Shown here one piece after another: positions 15,741-22,749 of a DNA stretch of 36,839 bases. This DNA is from a virus. Location: IMG/VR virus record IMGVR_UViG_3300043353_000017, positions 1 to 36,839 of that record; one strand, given 5' to 3'. The first letter of the stretch is position 1. Each line of letters starts with the position of its first letter. The notes beneath the pieces were generated by a model. The model saw nothing but the letters and a program-made list of their open reading frames with translations. It ran no database searches and was not told the origin of the DNA. The translations under genes were made by a program, and so were the position numbers.

Positions 15741-16877
15741 ATGCCAACCTATCCAGTGACTGGCTCTGATGGCAAACTGTATGACGTTGATGCTAACAGC
15801 CCCGAGGAAGCGGTGAAGGGGTGGCATGCTTGGCGTCAGCAACAGATCAGTGAGAACTACCAGAAGGAAGGCGATGCACTCCCCGAATGGGCAAAGCCAT
15901 TTCGGGCCATGAAAGATGTTGGCGTAATGGCCGCTAATACCATGACGGCTGGCCTCGCTGATAAGGCGTATGAGAAGATTACCGGCGACCCCGAAGAGAG
16001 AATGAAGACCCAAGCCATCAAAGACAGCATGGGTTGGGCTGGCACGGCATTGGACGCGGGGCTATTCGCTCGGGCTATTCCATCGGCGGTGCCCAAACTC
16101 GTCAAGTGGGCTGGCGGTGGTCCAGCCGCGCGGACGGTGGTCGGGACGACGGCTGCGGCGGGTGAGGGTGCGGGGTACGGTGCGGTGGACGCGTCGACGC
16201 ACGATCAGGACGTCGGGACGGGCACGATGTGGGGAGCCGGTGGGTCTGCCATTGGGCATCAAATAGGTAATGTACTGAATAAGGGGTATAAGTGGGCACG
16301 CGGCATTGATGATGTTCCGCCGGTAACCGTCAAAGTCCTGCCTAAGGGCCGCGATCCCACCAAGGCAGAAGTGGTGGAGGCCAAATTCCACCAAGCCAAA
16401 GAGCAGGCCAAACTAAGTGATGACCCATTGGCTACGCAGAAGGCCACCAGAGGTGTAGCTTCTAAGCTGGCCACGACGGTTGCTCCGGGGGCAAATCGAC
16501 CCATGATGTCTCCGGGAGAGATAGCCCTGCTGAACAAAATTGCCGCAGGCGACCCTGCCACCAATGCCACCCGAAAGATCGGTAGTTATTTGGATAACAA
16601 GATTATAGGCGCTACGGCTGGCATCGGCGCAAATCAAGCTGCTGGCCCCTTGGCCGGTATTCTAACTACCGGCGCATTTTCCGGCGCGGCCAATATAATG
16701 AAGCATATTTCGGCTGGCGGGACAGAGGAAGCACTCCAAAACCTCCGCCGAACCATGACGCGGACCAAGAAATACGTACCGCCTATTACGCCTGCGGAGC
16801 AGAATAAGCTCCGGCTGATGGGGATGAAGGGATTGCTGGATTATTCGGGCGTTGAGGACTTGGGGTACGACCCATGA
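15741..16877 (+). CDS. Ala/Gly-rich internal virion protein candidate
   Basis: A 378-residue protein. The N-terminus has a Tyr-Pro-Val-Thr-Gly-Ser-Asp-Gly-Lys-Leu-Tyr-Asp-Val start and an Asn-Ser-Pro-Glu-Glu-Ala motif, a small domain common at the front of phage internal proteins. Several Ala/Gly-rich stretches (about 115-160 and 290-325) could be membrane-seeking, as expected of ejected proteins that cross the cell envelope. A GAGGTAA site precedes the ATG, and the stop overlaps the next start by four bases. Confidence 0.7.
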   Translation: MPTYPVTGSDGKLYDVDANSPEEAVKGWHAWRQQQISENYQKEGDALPEWAKPFRAMKDVGVMAANTMTAGLADKAYEKITGDPEERMKTQAIKDSMGWAGTALDAGLFARAIPSAVPKLVKWAGGGPAARTVVGTTAAAGEGAGYGAVDASTHDQDVGTGTMWGAGGSAIGHQIGNVLNKGYKWARGIDDVPPVTVKVLPKGRDPTKAEVVEAKFHQAKEQAKLSDDPLATQKATRGVASKLATTVAPGANRPMMSPGEIALLNKIAAGDPATNATRKIGSYLDNKIIGATAGIGANQAAGPLAGILTTGAFSGAANIMKHISAGGTEEALQNLRRTMTRTKKYVPPITPAEQNKLRLMGMKGLLDYSGVEDLGYDP

Positions 16878-17227
16878 GGAAACGTAATTACGCCGAGGAT
16901 TTAAAGCTAGAACTGCAATCGCAACGGCGCGATGCAGAGCGTACTTACGAAGACGAAATTATGGCAAAATACACGCCATATTCCACCTTCAACAACGTAA
17001 ATCCTGGGTTCCAAGACAGACGCGAAGAACCATGGCCTTGGCATCCAATTCAAAGAAATGAGGAGTACAAAGGGGATTACTCGGTATCACCGTCATCGGC
17101 ATCCAATATTATGCGGCCTTGGTTGAACAATCCACCAGCGCCGACGCCTATGGGCAATAGTATGGGGCTTCAAGACATCATCAAGATGTTAGAGTTACAG
17201 CGCTTAATGGGCGGCGGGGGAAATTAG
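16874..17227 (+). CDS. Last gene of the late operon, hypothetical
   Basis: A 117-residue protein. The N-terminal 35 residues are charged and helical; the middle has aromatic and Pro residues (Pro-Trp-Pro-Trp-His-Pro). The C-terminal helix ends with Met-Gly-Gly-Gly-Gly-Asn. The ATG overlaps the previous stop (ATGA). Its TAG stop shares bases with the TAA stop of the helicase on the other strand, so the late and early transcription units meet here with no terminator between. Family unknown. Confidence 0.75.
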   Translation: MRKRNYAEDLKLELQSQRRDAERTYEDEIMAKYTPYSTFNNVNPGFQDRREEPWPWHPIQRNEEYKGDYSVSPSSASNIMRPWLNNPPAPTPMGNSMGLQDIIKMLELQRLMGGGGN

Positions 17228-18612
17228 CTCTTTTTGAAGTACGAGAACACCGCTTGGGCTATGTCCTCTTTAGCTTGGAGCGCTCTCGTGACACGACGAT
17301 CCAAATCAGTGCCCCAAACATCGACATATAAACAACTGTTAGCCGTTTGCCCGTGTCGGTGGATTCTGTCTTCGATTTGGCTCCGGTCGTCAAGAGAGTA
17401 AGAATTCTCGGCAAACACCATCGTGGAGCATCTATCCAAAGCTCCTTCCCCTCCAAGAAGAGTGTGACCATACTTTCCCGCTCTGGTTTGTACCAAGATA
17501 ACCCTGCATGCATCGTCATGATTGAACCGCGTCTTGTTGAATTGAATTTCCTCCGGGGACATACCACCCTTGATCATCGCGGGGAAGTAATCCTCCAAGC
17601 TCCGCAGCAGCAAGTGTGACGTATACCGGTGAATATACGGTACAACCACCTTGCCGTCTGTCTCTTCAATAATGTCGCGGACCAAGTTGAACCGGGGGTT
17701 GTCCTCCGGGGCGACGAGTTCCTCTATCCCGCCATCTTCTTTGATGATGAATCCGGATTGTATCTGGGCTAGCTTTATGTATTTCGTGATGAACGCATCG
17801 ACAGCCACATTCTGACTTTCGTCAAGCCAAAGTACAAAATCATCTTCCATGCTCTTGTACTGTGCTGCAAGCTTAGCTGGGAGTTGGTATTGCCGCGAGG
17901 TATACATCTTCGGCGGCAGATCGGTCCAATCTTTCTTGGAGGCTCGAAATATGAATTTCTCGATCTTAGCCGCAAGTAACTCTTCATTTTGGGTGCCCAC
18001 TACCTTCTTGGCTTTGAAACCGCCCATTTTGCAGAAGGTGGTCTTGAACGGGAAGTATTTTTCGCTGATCGCTCCGATGAACTTCATTTGTGCCCAAAGG
18101 TCGTGTGGGCCTTGGGTTACGGGCTTGCCGGACAAAATGCGCTTGTACGCGAAATACTGGGCCAACGCGAGCGCGGCCTTGGTCTGCTGGCTGTTATATG
18201 TCTTGATTTGCACCGATTCGTCCAGCACAATCATCGCGTCACGACCAGCTACAAATCTTCGGATGTAATTGAACGTGTCGTCCTTACGAATCGCCTCGTA
18301 GTTTATAACGAGCACCGGAGGTTTGTCGAACTGCTCCCGGAGGAACATGTCGTTGACCCAATCGTTACCGGATTCGAACAGGTGGACGCGGAAGTTCATG
18401 TTGTGCTTTTTGATTTCATCCGCCCACCCAGCTTTGAACGAATTGGGACACACCACCACCAATCGGGTTGCTTGCTTCGCCTCCACTAGAATCTGAAATT
18501 CGGTTAACGCCGTAAGTGTCTTCCCCAGCCCCATTTCCATGTAGTAAGCGAATCCGGGACGGTCATGCGCGCTTGTTAGCGCTTTCGCTTGTACTTCCAA
18601 AAGTTGGCTCAT
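17224..18612 (-). CDS. SNF2-type superfamily II DNA helicase/translocase
   Basis: A 462-residue protein with the full helicase motif set: a Q-like start Leu-Leu-Glu-Val-Gln, Walker A Met-Gly-Leu-Gly-Lys-Thr (K31/T32), motif Ia Val-Val-Cys-Pro near 53, motif II Asp-Glu-Ser-Val at 131-134 (a variant of DEAH), motif III Leu-Ser-Gly-Lys-Pro near 160, and motif VI at 409-422 with the His-Arg-x-Gly-Gln end typical of SNF2 proteins. It couples ATP hydrolysis to movement on DNA and probably serves replication or recombination. It is the last gene of the PurZ operon. No strong Shine-Dalgarno was seen, so it may depend on coupling to the small gene that overlaps its start. Confidence 0.9.
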   Translation of the reverse strand: MSQLLEVQAKALTSAHDRPGFAYYMEMGLGKTLTALTEFQILVEAKQATRLVVVCPNSFKAGWADEIKKHNMNFRVHLFESGNDWVNDMFLREQFDKPPVLVINYEAIRKDDTFNYIRRFVAGRDAMIVLDESVQIKTYNSQQTKAALALAQYFAYKRILSGKPVTQGPHDLWAQMKFIGAISEKYFPFKTTFCKMGGFKAKKVVGTQNEELLAAKIEKFIFRASKKDWTDLPPKMYTSRQYQLPAKLAAQYKSMEDDFVLWLDESQNVAVDAFITKYIKLAQIQSGFIIKEDGGIEELVAPEDNPRFNLVRDIIEETDGKVVVPYIHRYTSHLLLRSLEDYFPAMIKGGMSPEEIQFNKTRFNHDDACRVILVQTRAGKYGHTLLGGEGALDRCSTMVFAENSYSLDDRSQIEDRIHRHGQTANSCLYVDVWGTDLDRRVTRALQAKEDIAQAVFSYFKKS

Positions 18613-18742
18613 AATGCCAGCCTGCCCTGTTCTTTCGTGCCCAAACTTCGTTGTGAATATGTTGCGTTAACCTACTTTTCCAGTCCTTTCCGTATTTCTT
18701 CTTGAACCACCGTTGATCCGATTTTCTTATTTTTATTCGCAT
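18563..18742 (-). CDS. Small basic protein overlapping two genes
   Basis: A 59-residue frame that overlaps the end of the MazZ-like gene by 71 bases and the helicase start by 50. A strong AAGGGGTGG site sits just before its ATG. The centre, with Lys-Tyr-Gly-Lys-Asp-Trp then His-Ile-His-Asn-Glu-Val-Trp-Ala-Arg-Lys (about residues 16-37), has the Trp/Tyr/His content of a real folded protein and resembles short basic phage proteins. It also fills the only gap in the operon. It is under the usual length cut-off of gene callers. Function unknown; DNA or RNA binding is plausible from the charge. Confidence 0.55.
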   Translation of the reverse strand: MRIKIRKSDQRWFKKKYGKDWKSRLTQHIHNEVWARKNRAGWHYEPTFGSTSESANKRA

Positions 18743-19034
18743 GTTCCACCCCTTGCAGCCTCAACGCGATGTAGGCCAAGAATGCGAAGTTGGCCACGTC
18801 CATCAGTTCTATCAACGTGTTTTCGTTGTTTTTATCCTCGTAGAACTGATCCTTGAATTCCTCCACTTCCCCCTGCAATAAATTTAAGATTTTGGGGATA
18901 GTGGCGATCGTCGGGGTATCCTTGTGGCTGTTCTTGTCCAGCTTTTCGATCATGCCAGCGAAGAACAAACCCAAATGGATGGTGTACTTCTCCAGCGACG
19001 GAGGGACGTCCAGTGTAATCTCGTCATTCTGCAT
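18672..19034 (-). CDS. mazZ: MazG-like nucleotide pyrophosphohydrolase (MazZ-like)
   Basis: A 120-residue all-alpha protein. The MazG metal-binding pattern is complete: E56-x-x-E59, then E76-x-x-D79 followed by Val-Ala-Asn. Single-domain MazG proteins beside PurZ (MazZ in phage S-2L) split dGTP to dGMP, the substrate PurZ needs, and can also lower dATP. The gene overlaps the end of purZ by 11 bases and has a GAGGAAG site, so the two are coupled. The symbol is inferred from the motif plus its neighbour; a general housekeeping MazG role is the alternative. Confidence 0.8.
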   Translation of the reverse strand: MQNDEITLDVPPSLEKYTIHLGLFFAGMIEKLDKNSHKDTPTIATIPKILNLLQGEVEEFKDQFYEDKNNENTLIELMDVANFAFLAYIALRLQGVEHANKNKKIGSTVVQEEIRKGLEK

Positions 19035-20076
19035 AGATTGCTTCCTCTCTTAATACGTCGCTCACTTTGGGTCCCCTCGCCACGAGGAAATCAAAGTATT
19101 TGTTCATTGTTCCCTTGGCGGCGTTTAGGTCCTCCATTAGGCTGATCTGTTGTTCGCGATCCAGATAATCCATGTGACTGACGAACACGTAGTCCGGATC
19201 GTTGGCGTAGCAAGCCTCGTAGAATTGCTCCATGGAGAATGATGCGACGCGACGTACACGGTTGGTCACCGTCGTCCTTTCTTCCGCGACCCCCAGATTT
19301 TCCCAATTAGTCTCGTGCTGGTCCGAGTACCAACCTCCAGCAGAATACCCGTCAACGTCGCCAACACGAATAGGAAAGGTACGGATTGCCATGTAAGTAC
19401 GAGATAGGTGTCTAGGAGGAATTCGCGCATCGGCTAATCCTTGCATTACGGTGCACTCGCGACTCGTAACTTTCGGATAAAACTGTGAGTTGATACCAAG
19501 GCTAAACCCCTGCGACACCTCCATGAAGTAGGCGTTGCGCTCCGGCTTAATCCGGTGGTTAAGAATAGACACATTGTGAGCAATCAGACCCAGCGAATTG
19601 CCAGCGATAGCGTTGGGATCGCGCATAATTTTACGCATCAATGCCACGCCAGTTCCGCTCCGAGTCCCCGCCACTTGAGATATCGGGCCTATTTGTTCCA
19701 TCCTCCGGTCTTCATCGGTAACAATGGCGGCGTTGGGGTGCACGAAAATCTGAAGGTTGGGGAATTTCTCCGCCTCCTTCTTCAGAATGTCGCGGTCGAT
19801 TATTGCCCCCGCCGACAGGTAAGCGGGTATGTGCAACCCGGCGCAACGCATGTACACGCTGAACACGGGGAGTTGCTTGAGCACGATCTTCTCGTCGCCG
19901 TAATAGAACGTGTGCCCGCTGTTGGGACCCCCGCTGTAAATTGCGCCGCTGAATTTGCCTGCGTGGCCGTGCTTGATGGCTATTTCGGCAAGGTAGGCGC
20001 TGAGCGCCCCCTTTCCTGTTGAGCCGAACTGGCCGTCGACGACGCAATGAACGCCGTTGTACTTGAAGAGTCCCAT
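19024..20076 (-). CDS. purZ: PurZ, N6-succino-2-amino-2'-deoxyadenylate synthase
   Basis: A 350-residue adenylosuccinate-synthetase homologue, shorter than cellular PurA (about 430). The P-loop reads Gly-Gln-Phe-Gly-Ser-Thr-Gly-Lys-Gly (15-23): Ser19 stands where PurA has its catalytic Asp (GDEGKGK). This Ser is the known mark of PurZ, which joins aspartate to dGMP using ATP or dATP. Other PurA landmarks remain: Asn-Ser-Gly-His55-Thr, Gln-Gly near 189, Arg-Thr-Phe-Pro-Ile-Arg-Val-Gly at 232-239, and Arg-Val-Arg-Arg near 273. The GTP-specific Thr-Lys-Leu-Asp of PurA is Ser-His-Met-Asp (300-303), in line with a non-GTP cofactor. Host PurB would complete dZMP formation. The start overlaps the previous stop by one base (TGATG). 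Confidence 0.93.
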   Translation of the reverse strand: MGLFKYNGVHCVVDGQFGSTGKGALSAYLAEIAIKHGHAGKFSGAIYSGGPNSGHTFYYGDEKIVLKQLPVFSVYMRCAGLHIPAYLSAGAIIDRDILKKEAEKFPNLQIFVHPNAAIVTDEDRRMEQIGPISQVAGTRSGTGVALMRKIMRDPNAIAGNSLGLIAHNVSILNHRIKPERNAYFMEVSQGFSLGINSQFYPKVTSRECTVMQGLADARIPPRHLSRTYMAIRTFPIRVGDVDGYSAGGWYSDQHETNWENLGVAEERTTVTNRVRRVASFSMEQFYEACYANDPDYVFVSHMDYLDREQQISLMEDLNAAKGTMNKYFDFLVARGPKVSDVLREEAIYAE

Positions 20077-20495
20077 CAGCGTTTTCCATCCACAGATGAG
20101 GGTTCCGACGCCTGCACCTTACCCATTTCATCATCGTTACGAATGGGCTGCACTTTGGGCGAGGCTGGTTTCTGGTATGGCGTTGGATTGGGCGTCAACA
20201 TCGACGCGAGGGCGGTGTAACCAGCCCCGTCCACGAAATTGTCCATTGAATAACCGTAGACGCCGCGCGCGATTTTGGTCATGGACATCATAACTGCGAT
20301 GTCGTGGGGCTTCAATAGCACCTCTTCGCGGCTGGAGTAAGCGTGGCCGATGTACACGCTCCACAATTCGGCGATCATCTTGAATGACCGCTCGGTGTGA
20401 CCGTGTTCCTTGAGGCGGGACCGAATGGCATCACCAGCGTCGAGCAAGGTGCCTTCGGCGATTTCCAGCGGGGTGTCGCGTAGCTTCGGATTCAT
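20076..20495 (-). CDS. DUF6378-like protein in the PurZ operon
   Basis: A 139-residue, mainly helical protein. The conserved core reads Arg-Leu-Lys-Glu-His-Gly-His-Thr-Glu-Arg-Ser-Phe near 30-41, Leu-Trp-Ser-Val-Tyr-Ile-Gly, then Lys-Pro-His-Asp-Ile-Ala-Val-Met-Met-Ser-Met-Thr-Lys-Ile-Ala-Arg and a Tyr-x-Asp/Gly-Tyr end. I match this by eye to the DUF6378 family of phage proteins, which look like MazG-type all-alpha enzymes, though their activity is not known to me. Between the nuclease and purZ, it could be a nucleotide-pool enzyme. The C-terminal 40 residues are Pro/Ser-rich and probably disordered. The ATG overlaps the nuclease stop (ATGA). Confidence 0.75.
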   Translation of the reverse strand: MNPKLRDTPLEIAEGTLLDAGDAIRSRLKEHGHTERSFKMIAELWSVYIGHAYSSREEVLLKPHDIAVMMSMTKIARGVYGYSMDNFVDGAGYTALASMLTPNPTPYQKPASPKVQPIRNDDEMGKVQASEPSSVDGKR

Positions 20496-20887
20496 GTTGT
20501 GTCTTTCTGTGAGAAATAGTAGAGGGATAGTTGCTTGTAGAACGGGACGTCGCTCGTCGTTACCGAAAAGCAATCCCTGCGGTCGATAGTCATTTTGGGT
20601 TTGTGGAAGTAGTACACCCCGTCCTTGAACCCAATAACGACGGGGATTGCGTGGCCACCATCTTCGGCGGCTAATTTGATGCGTTGCAGTTCTATCAACT
20701 GCCTTGGCGTCGGGCCAAACACGTTGTCGCGGATCATCTTAACCTCGGCCATAAACACTGGTAGCCGGGGGAGGATAAGGATCATGTCGTAGGTGCCCAC
20801 CGAATACTGGTCTTCGATGCGGCGCGCGTAACCTCCACCTTCCTGCATCGACTTGACCATGTTTCGCTTGACATCAGCCTCTTTCAT
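20492..20887 (-). CDS. PD-(D/E)XK (VRR-NUC-like) nuclease
   Basis: A 131-residue protein. The active-site outline is D34, then E48-Val-K50 after a hydrophobic strand, with Gln63 in the next helix. A Gly-Gly-Gly-Tyr stretch lies before it, and Gly-Thr-Tyr-Asp-Met-Ile comes at 31-36. This is the compact PD-(D/E)XK fold seen in phage VRR-NUC and junction-resolving nucleases. It may process replication or recombination intermediates with the SNF2 protein further down the operon. Overlaps of 14 and 4 bases join it to its neighbours. Confidence 0.8.
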   Translation of the reverse strand: MKEADVKRNMVKSMQEGGGYARRIEDQYSVGTYDMILILPRLPVFMAEVKMIRDNVFGPTPRQLIELQRIKLAAEDGGHAIPVVIGFKDGVYYFHKPKMTIDRRDCFSVTTSDVPFYKQLSLYYFSQKDTT

Positions 20888-21077
20888 TTCTAATCCGTTC
20901 TAGCGCCTCGTCGCGGGCATCTTCGATCATCCCAATAGGGCACAGCGTAGTTGCGGTCATCGGCGTTTGCCCCATGTCGAAATTATGAGCTACGCAACGA
21001 CAGGCTGTTACCGCGTAGCCCCCGCCATACATGGTTGAACTAGAGTGGAACGGATAGAACTCGAAGCGGCACTTCAT
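20874..21077 (-). CDS. Small Cys/His-containing hypothetical protein
   Basis: A 67-residue protein with four Cys and two His (Cys3, Cys26, Cys28, Cys46 and nearby His) and a C-terminal Asp/Glu/Arg helix. The spacing does not form a textbook zinc finger. It starts at an ATGA overlap with the previous gene and overlaps the nuclease start by 14 bases. Family unknown; operon membership is firm. Confidence 0.7.
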   Translation of the reverse strand: MKCRFEFYPFHSSSTMYGGGYAVTACRCVAHNFDMGQTPMTATTLCPIGMIEDARDEALERIRNERG

Positions 21078-21289
21078 TCTTTAATCCCAGACTTTTCCCA
21101 CCACCATTCGGTGACTTCGAACATTCGGTTACCGTTCTCGTCCGGTTCGCTCATTGATACGATCTGCGACTTGGGGCACCAACATTCCTTTACGCTGCCC
21201 ATCGTCGGGATAACTAGGTATGCTTTGGCTGTCGTCACTTCGATCTTAGCCTCGAAATAGAAAACGGGGTCTCCTGGTCGATATGGCAT
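21074..21289 (-). CDS. First gene of the PurZ operon, small beta-rich protein
   Basis: A 71-residue product when read from the ATG at 21289. The core pattern Lys-Ala-Tyr-Leu-Val-Ile then Trp-Cys-Pro-Lys-Ser-Gln-Ile is one I know from short phage proteins of unknown role. The start is unclear: this ATG lies inside the -10 box of the operon promoter, so the promoter's own transcript would not carry it. An AGGAG site follows, but no ATG/GTG/TTG lies at the right distance. A downstream in-frame GTG (21238) or an ATC (21244, behind a GAGG) are alternatives. Confidence 0.7.
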   Translation of the reverse strand: MPYRPGDPVFYFEAKIEVTTAKAYLVIPTMGSVKECWCPKSQIVSMSEPDENGNRMFEVTEWWWEKSGIKE

Positions 21290-21316
21290 TTTAGCATGTC
21301 CCGTGCTGGCTGTCAA
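21288..21316 (-). promoter_or_regulatory. Promoter of the PurZ operon
   Basis: On the - strand TTGACA (21316-21311), a 17-bp spacer ending in TGC, then TAAAAT (21293-21288). The -35 is perfect, the -10 is extended, and the hexamer differs from TATAAT at one position. It lies just after the PEP-CTERM terminator, so it sets the start of the PurZ operon. Confidence 0.8.
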
Positions 21317-21325
21317 GGTATATTT

Positions 21326-21357
21326 CAAAAATTGCGGCGGGGCGTGAACCCCGCCGC
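21326..21357 (-). terminator. Rho-independent terminator after the PEP-CTERM gene
   Basis: A 9-bp perfect stem GCGGCGGGG / CCCCGCCGC with a 6-base loop is followed on the - strand by AATTTTT. It begins 7 bases after the stop codon of the PEP-CTERM gene. Confidence 0.85.
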
Positions 21358-21364
21358 TTTGATG

Positions 21365-22036
21365 TTACGCCAGACGGAGCTGACGCTTGCGGCGCATGGC
21401 AAGGCCGCCAATGCCGAAGAAGCCCGCGATCATCATAGCCCACGTCGAGGCTTCCGGCACCGCCGTTACTACCGGGATCGGGGATACGTCGAGGCGGAAG
21501 TGCTCGAAGTCAGTGATGTTGCTGCCAACGCCGACGAGGAAGATGTCAATGTCGGTAATTACCTCACCATTGACAGCGGTGAAGTCGTACCCATGCGGCT
21601 TGTGGATATCCAGTTGGAATGCCGCATCAGTCAGACTACCGAAGTTGAACGTCTCAGCGGTGCCGTCAGCCTTCACCGCATCCACCCGGATGAACACGCT
21701 GCCGCTGCCGTTCAGCGAGAAGATGTCGCGTGTGGTACCAAGCTGAACGGTGTCGGTACTGTCGAAAAGGGTGATGTCGAGATCGCGCGTGTTGACGATC
21801 TTGATGTCGTTCCCACTGGTGGCACTGGCGAACGAGCCGTTGCCTGAGAGGTCGCGGAAGCGGACGATCTCGTTATTCTGGCCATTGAGGTGACCGAGAA
21901 TGAGGCTGCCGTTAACGACAGTGGTGGACGTAACGACGTTGCCGGTGCTGCCAAGTCCAGTGGTATCAAGCAAAACATCGGCCTTCGCCGCCCCCGACAA
22001 TGCAATTAAAGCGGTGGTCGCAAAAAGTAGTTTTCT
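21365..22036 (-). CDS. Secreted protein with PEP-CTERM (PEPxxWA-type) sorting signal
   Basis: A 223-residue protein. Residues 1-20 are a signal peptide (Met-Arg-Lys, hydrophobic core, Ala-Lys-Ala cleavage site). The middle is beta-rich, with Asn/Asp/Thr and no Cys, and lacks a recognised enzyme fold. The last 31 residues are a PEP-CTERM tail: Val-Pro-Glu-Ala-Ser-Thr-Trp-Ala-Met-Met (193-202), a Gly/Phe-rich membrane helix, then Arg-Arg-Lys-Arg (215-218). In bacteria such tails are processed by exosortase. The ATG has a clear AGGAG site. Hairpins flank the gene on both sides and its style is bacterial, so it looks like a cargo (moron) gene for the cell surface. The third position is Ala instead of Pro, a variant seen in this sub-family. 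Confidence 0.9.
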   Translation of the reverse strand, partial: RKLLFATTALIALSGAAKADVLLDTTGLGSTGNVVTSTTVVNGSLILGHLNGQNNEIVRFRDLSGNGSFASATSGNDIKIVNTRDLDITLFDSTDTVQLGTTRDIFSLNGSGSVFIRVDAVKADGTAETFNFGSLTDAAFQLDIHKPHGYDFTAVNGEVITDIDIFLVGVGSNITDFEHFRLDVSPIPVVTAVPEASTWAMMIAGFFGIGGLAMRRKRQLRLA

Positions 22037-22069
22037 CATAGTATTCTCCTGATCAGGGATGGTGCGGAA

Positions 22070-22108
22070 TGCACCGCGCAAGGTCAGTCGCTGGCCTTGG
22101 GCGGTGCA
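22070..22108 (-). terminator. Hairpin between the polymerase cluster and the PEP-CTERM gene
   Basis: Arms at 22070-22083 and 22095-22108 pair as TGCACCGC / GCGGTGCA plus a further AAGG/CCTT part after one mismatch. It starts one base after the stop codon of the gene at 22109. There is no U-run, so it may be a weak terminator, a processing site or an operator. Confidence 0.5.
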
Positions 22109-22390
22109 TTAAGCCTCGTTATTGCCGCGAAAGCCGGGGAACACGTCGTCGTTCTCCTGCCGCGCGGGCGGCGTTTCACCCTCGCCTGCTGCGACATCAC
22201 TGTTTCGCAGACGCTCACCGGGATTGTGAGGCGCTTGTAATGGCGAGGGTGAATTCTGGTCGTTGTCTTTCGCCCACTGGATAGCCAATGCTTTCCACTC
22301 TGCGAGGGAGGTTTCCAGTTGTTCGATGCGGTCGCGCTGTTCAATTATCTTCGTACATAACCCGTCTATGGCTTCTAAATCAACGTTCAT
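22109..22390 (-). CDS. Small coiled-coil protein
   Basis: A 93-residue protein. Residues 5-42 form a Leu/Ile heptad coiled coil (Ile-Ile-Glu-Gln-Arg-Asp-Arg-Ile-Glu-Gln-Leu); the rest is Pro/Asn/Glu-rich and likely disordered. The ATG overlaps the previous stop (ATGA). I do not recognise a family; the product probably forms an oligomer. Confidence 0.7.
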   Translation of the reverse strand: MNVDLEAIDGLCTKIIEQRDRIEQLETSLAEWKALAIQWAKDNDQNSPSPLQAPHNPGERLRNSDVAAGEGETPPARQENDDVFPGFRGNNEA

Positions 22391-22749
22391 TTACATCTCC
22401 ATCCTCTGCCACGGATCACCTTACGCAATCCGTGGCGTTGACATATATCGCGTTCTACGTGGTGGCGACGTTTGGGTTTTTCCTCTTCGACCATCACAAT
22501 AGGCGGTATCGAAGGGGACACTATTTCGGTCTTGATTGACTTCGGTTCGGTGTCCATCAATGAGGCTGACTTCAGCGCGACCACCCTTACGGAGTCGCGC
22601 CAGTTTTCGTCGAACTGCTCCCCTTCGCTGGCGCTTGCAGTCGCCACGACAGTTTGAGGCACGTCATTTCGTGCCGCGAAGGTGAGCATCAGCGCGAACA
22701 GCGCCGATCCGCCGAAAACTAAGCCACTAATTTTCAATGGCTGTTCCAT
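22387..22749 (-). CDS. Small membrane-anchored protein with a basic Cys-containing tail
   Basis: A 120-residue protein read from the ATG at 22749. One N-terminal hydrophobic helix (about 8-25) acts as a signal anchor. A linker rich in Glu/Ser and Pro follows, then a C-terminal His/Arg/Cys patch (Arg-Asp-Ile-Cys-Gln-Arg-His-Gly-Leu and a closing Trp-Arg-Cys-Lys). I know similar Cys/Arg endings from short phage proteins. Its position and anchor could fit a periplasmic role, but it does not look like a spanin. Confidence 0.65.
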   Translation of the reverse strand: MEQPLKISGLVFGGSALFALMLTFAARNDVPQTVVATASASEGEQFDENWRDSVRVVALKSASLMDTEPKSIKTEIVSPSIPPIVMVEEEKPKRRHHVERDICQRHGLRKVIRGRGWRCK

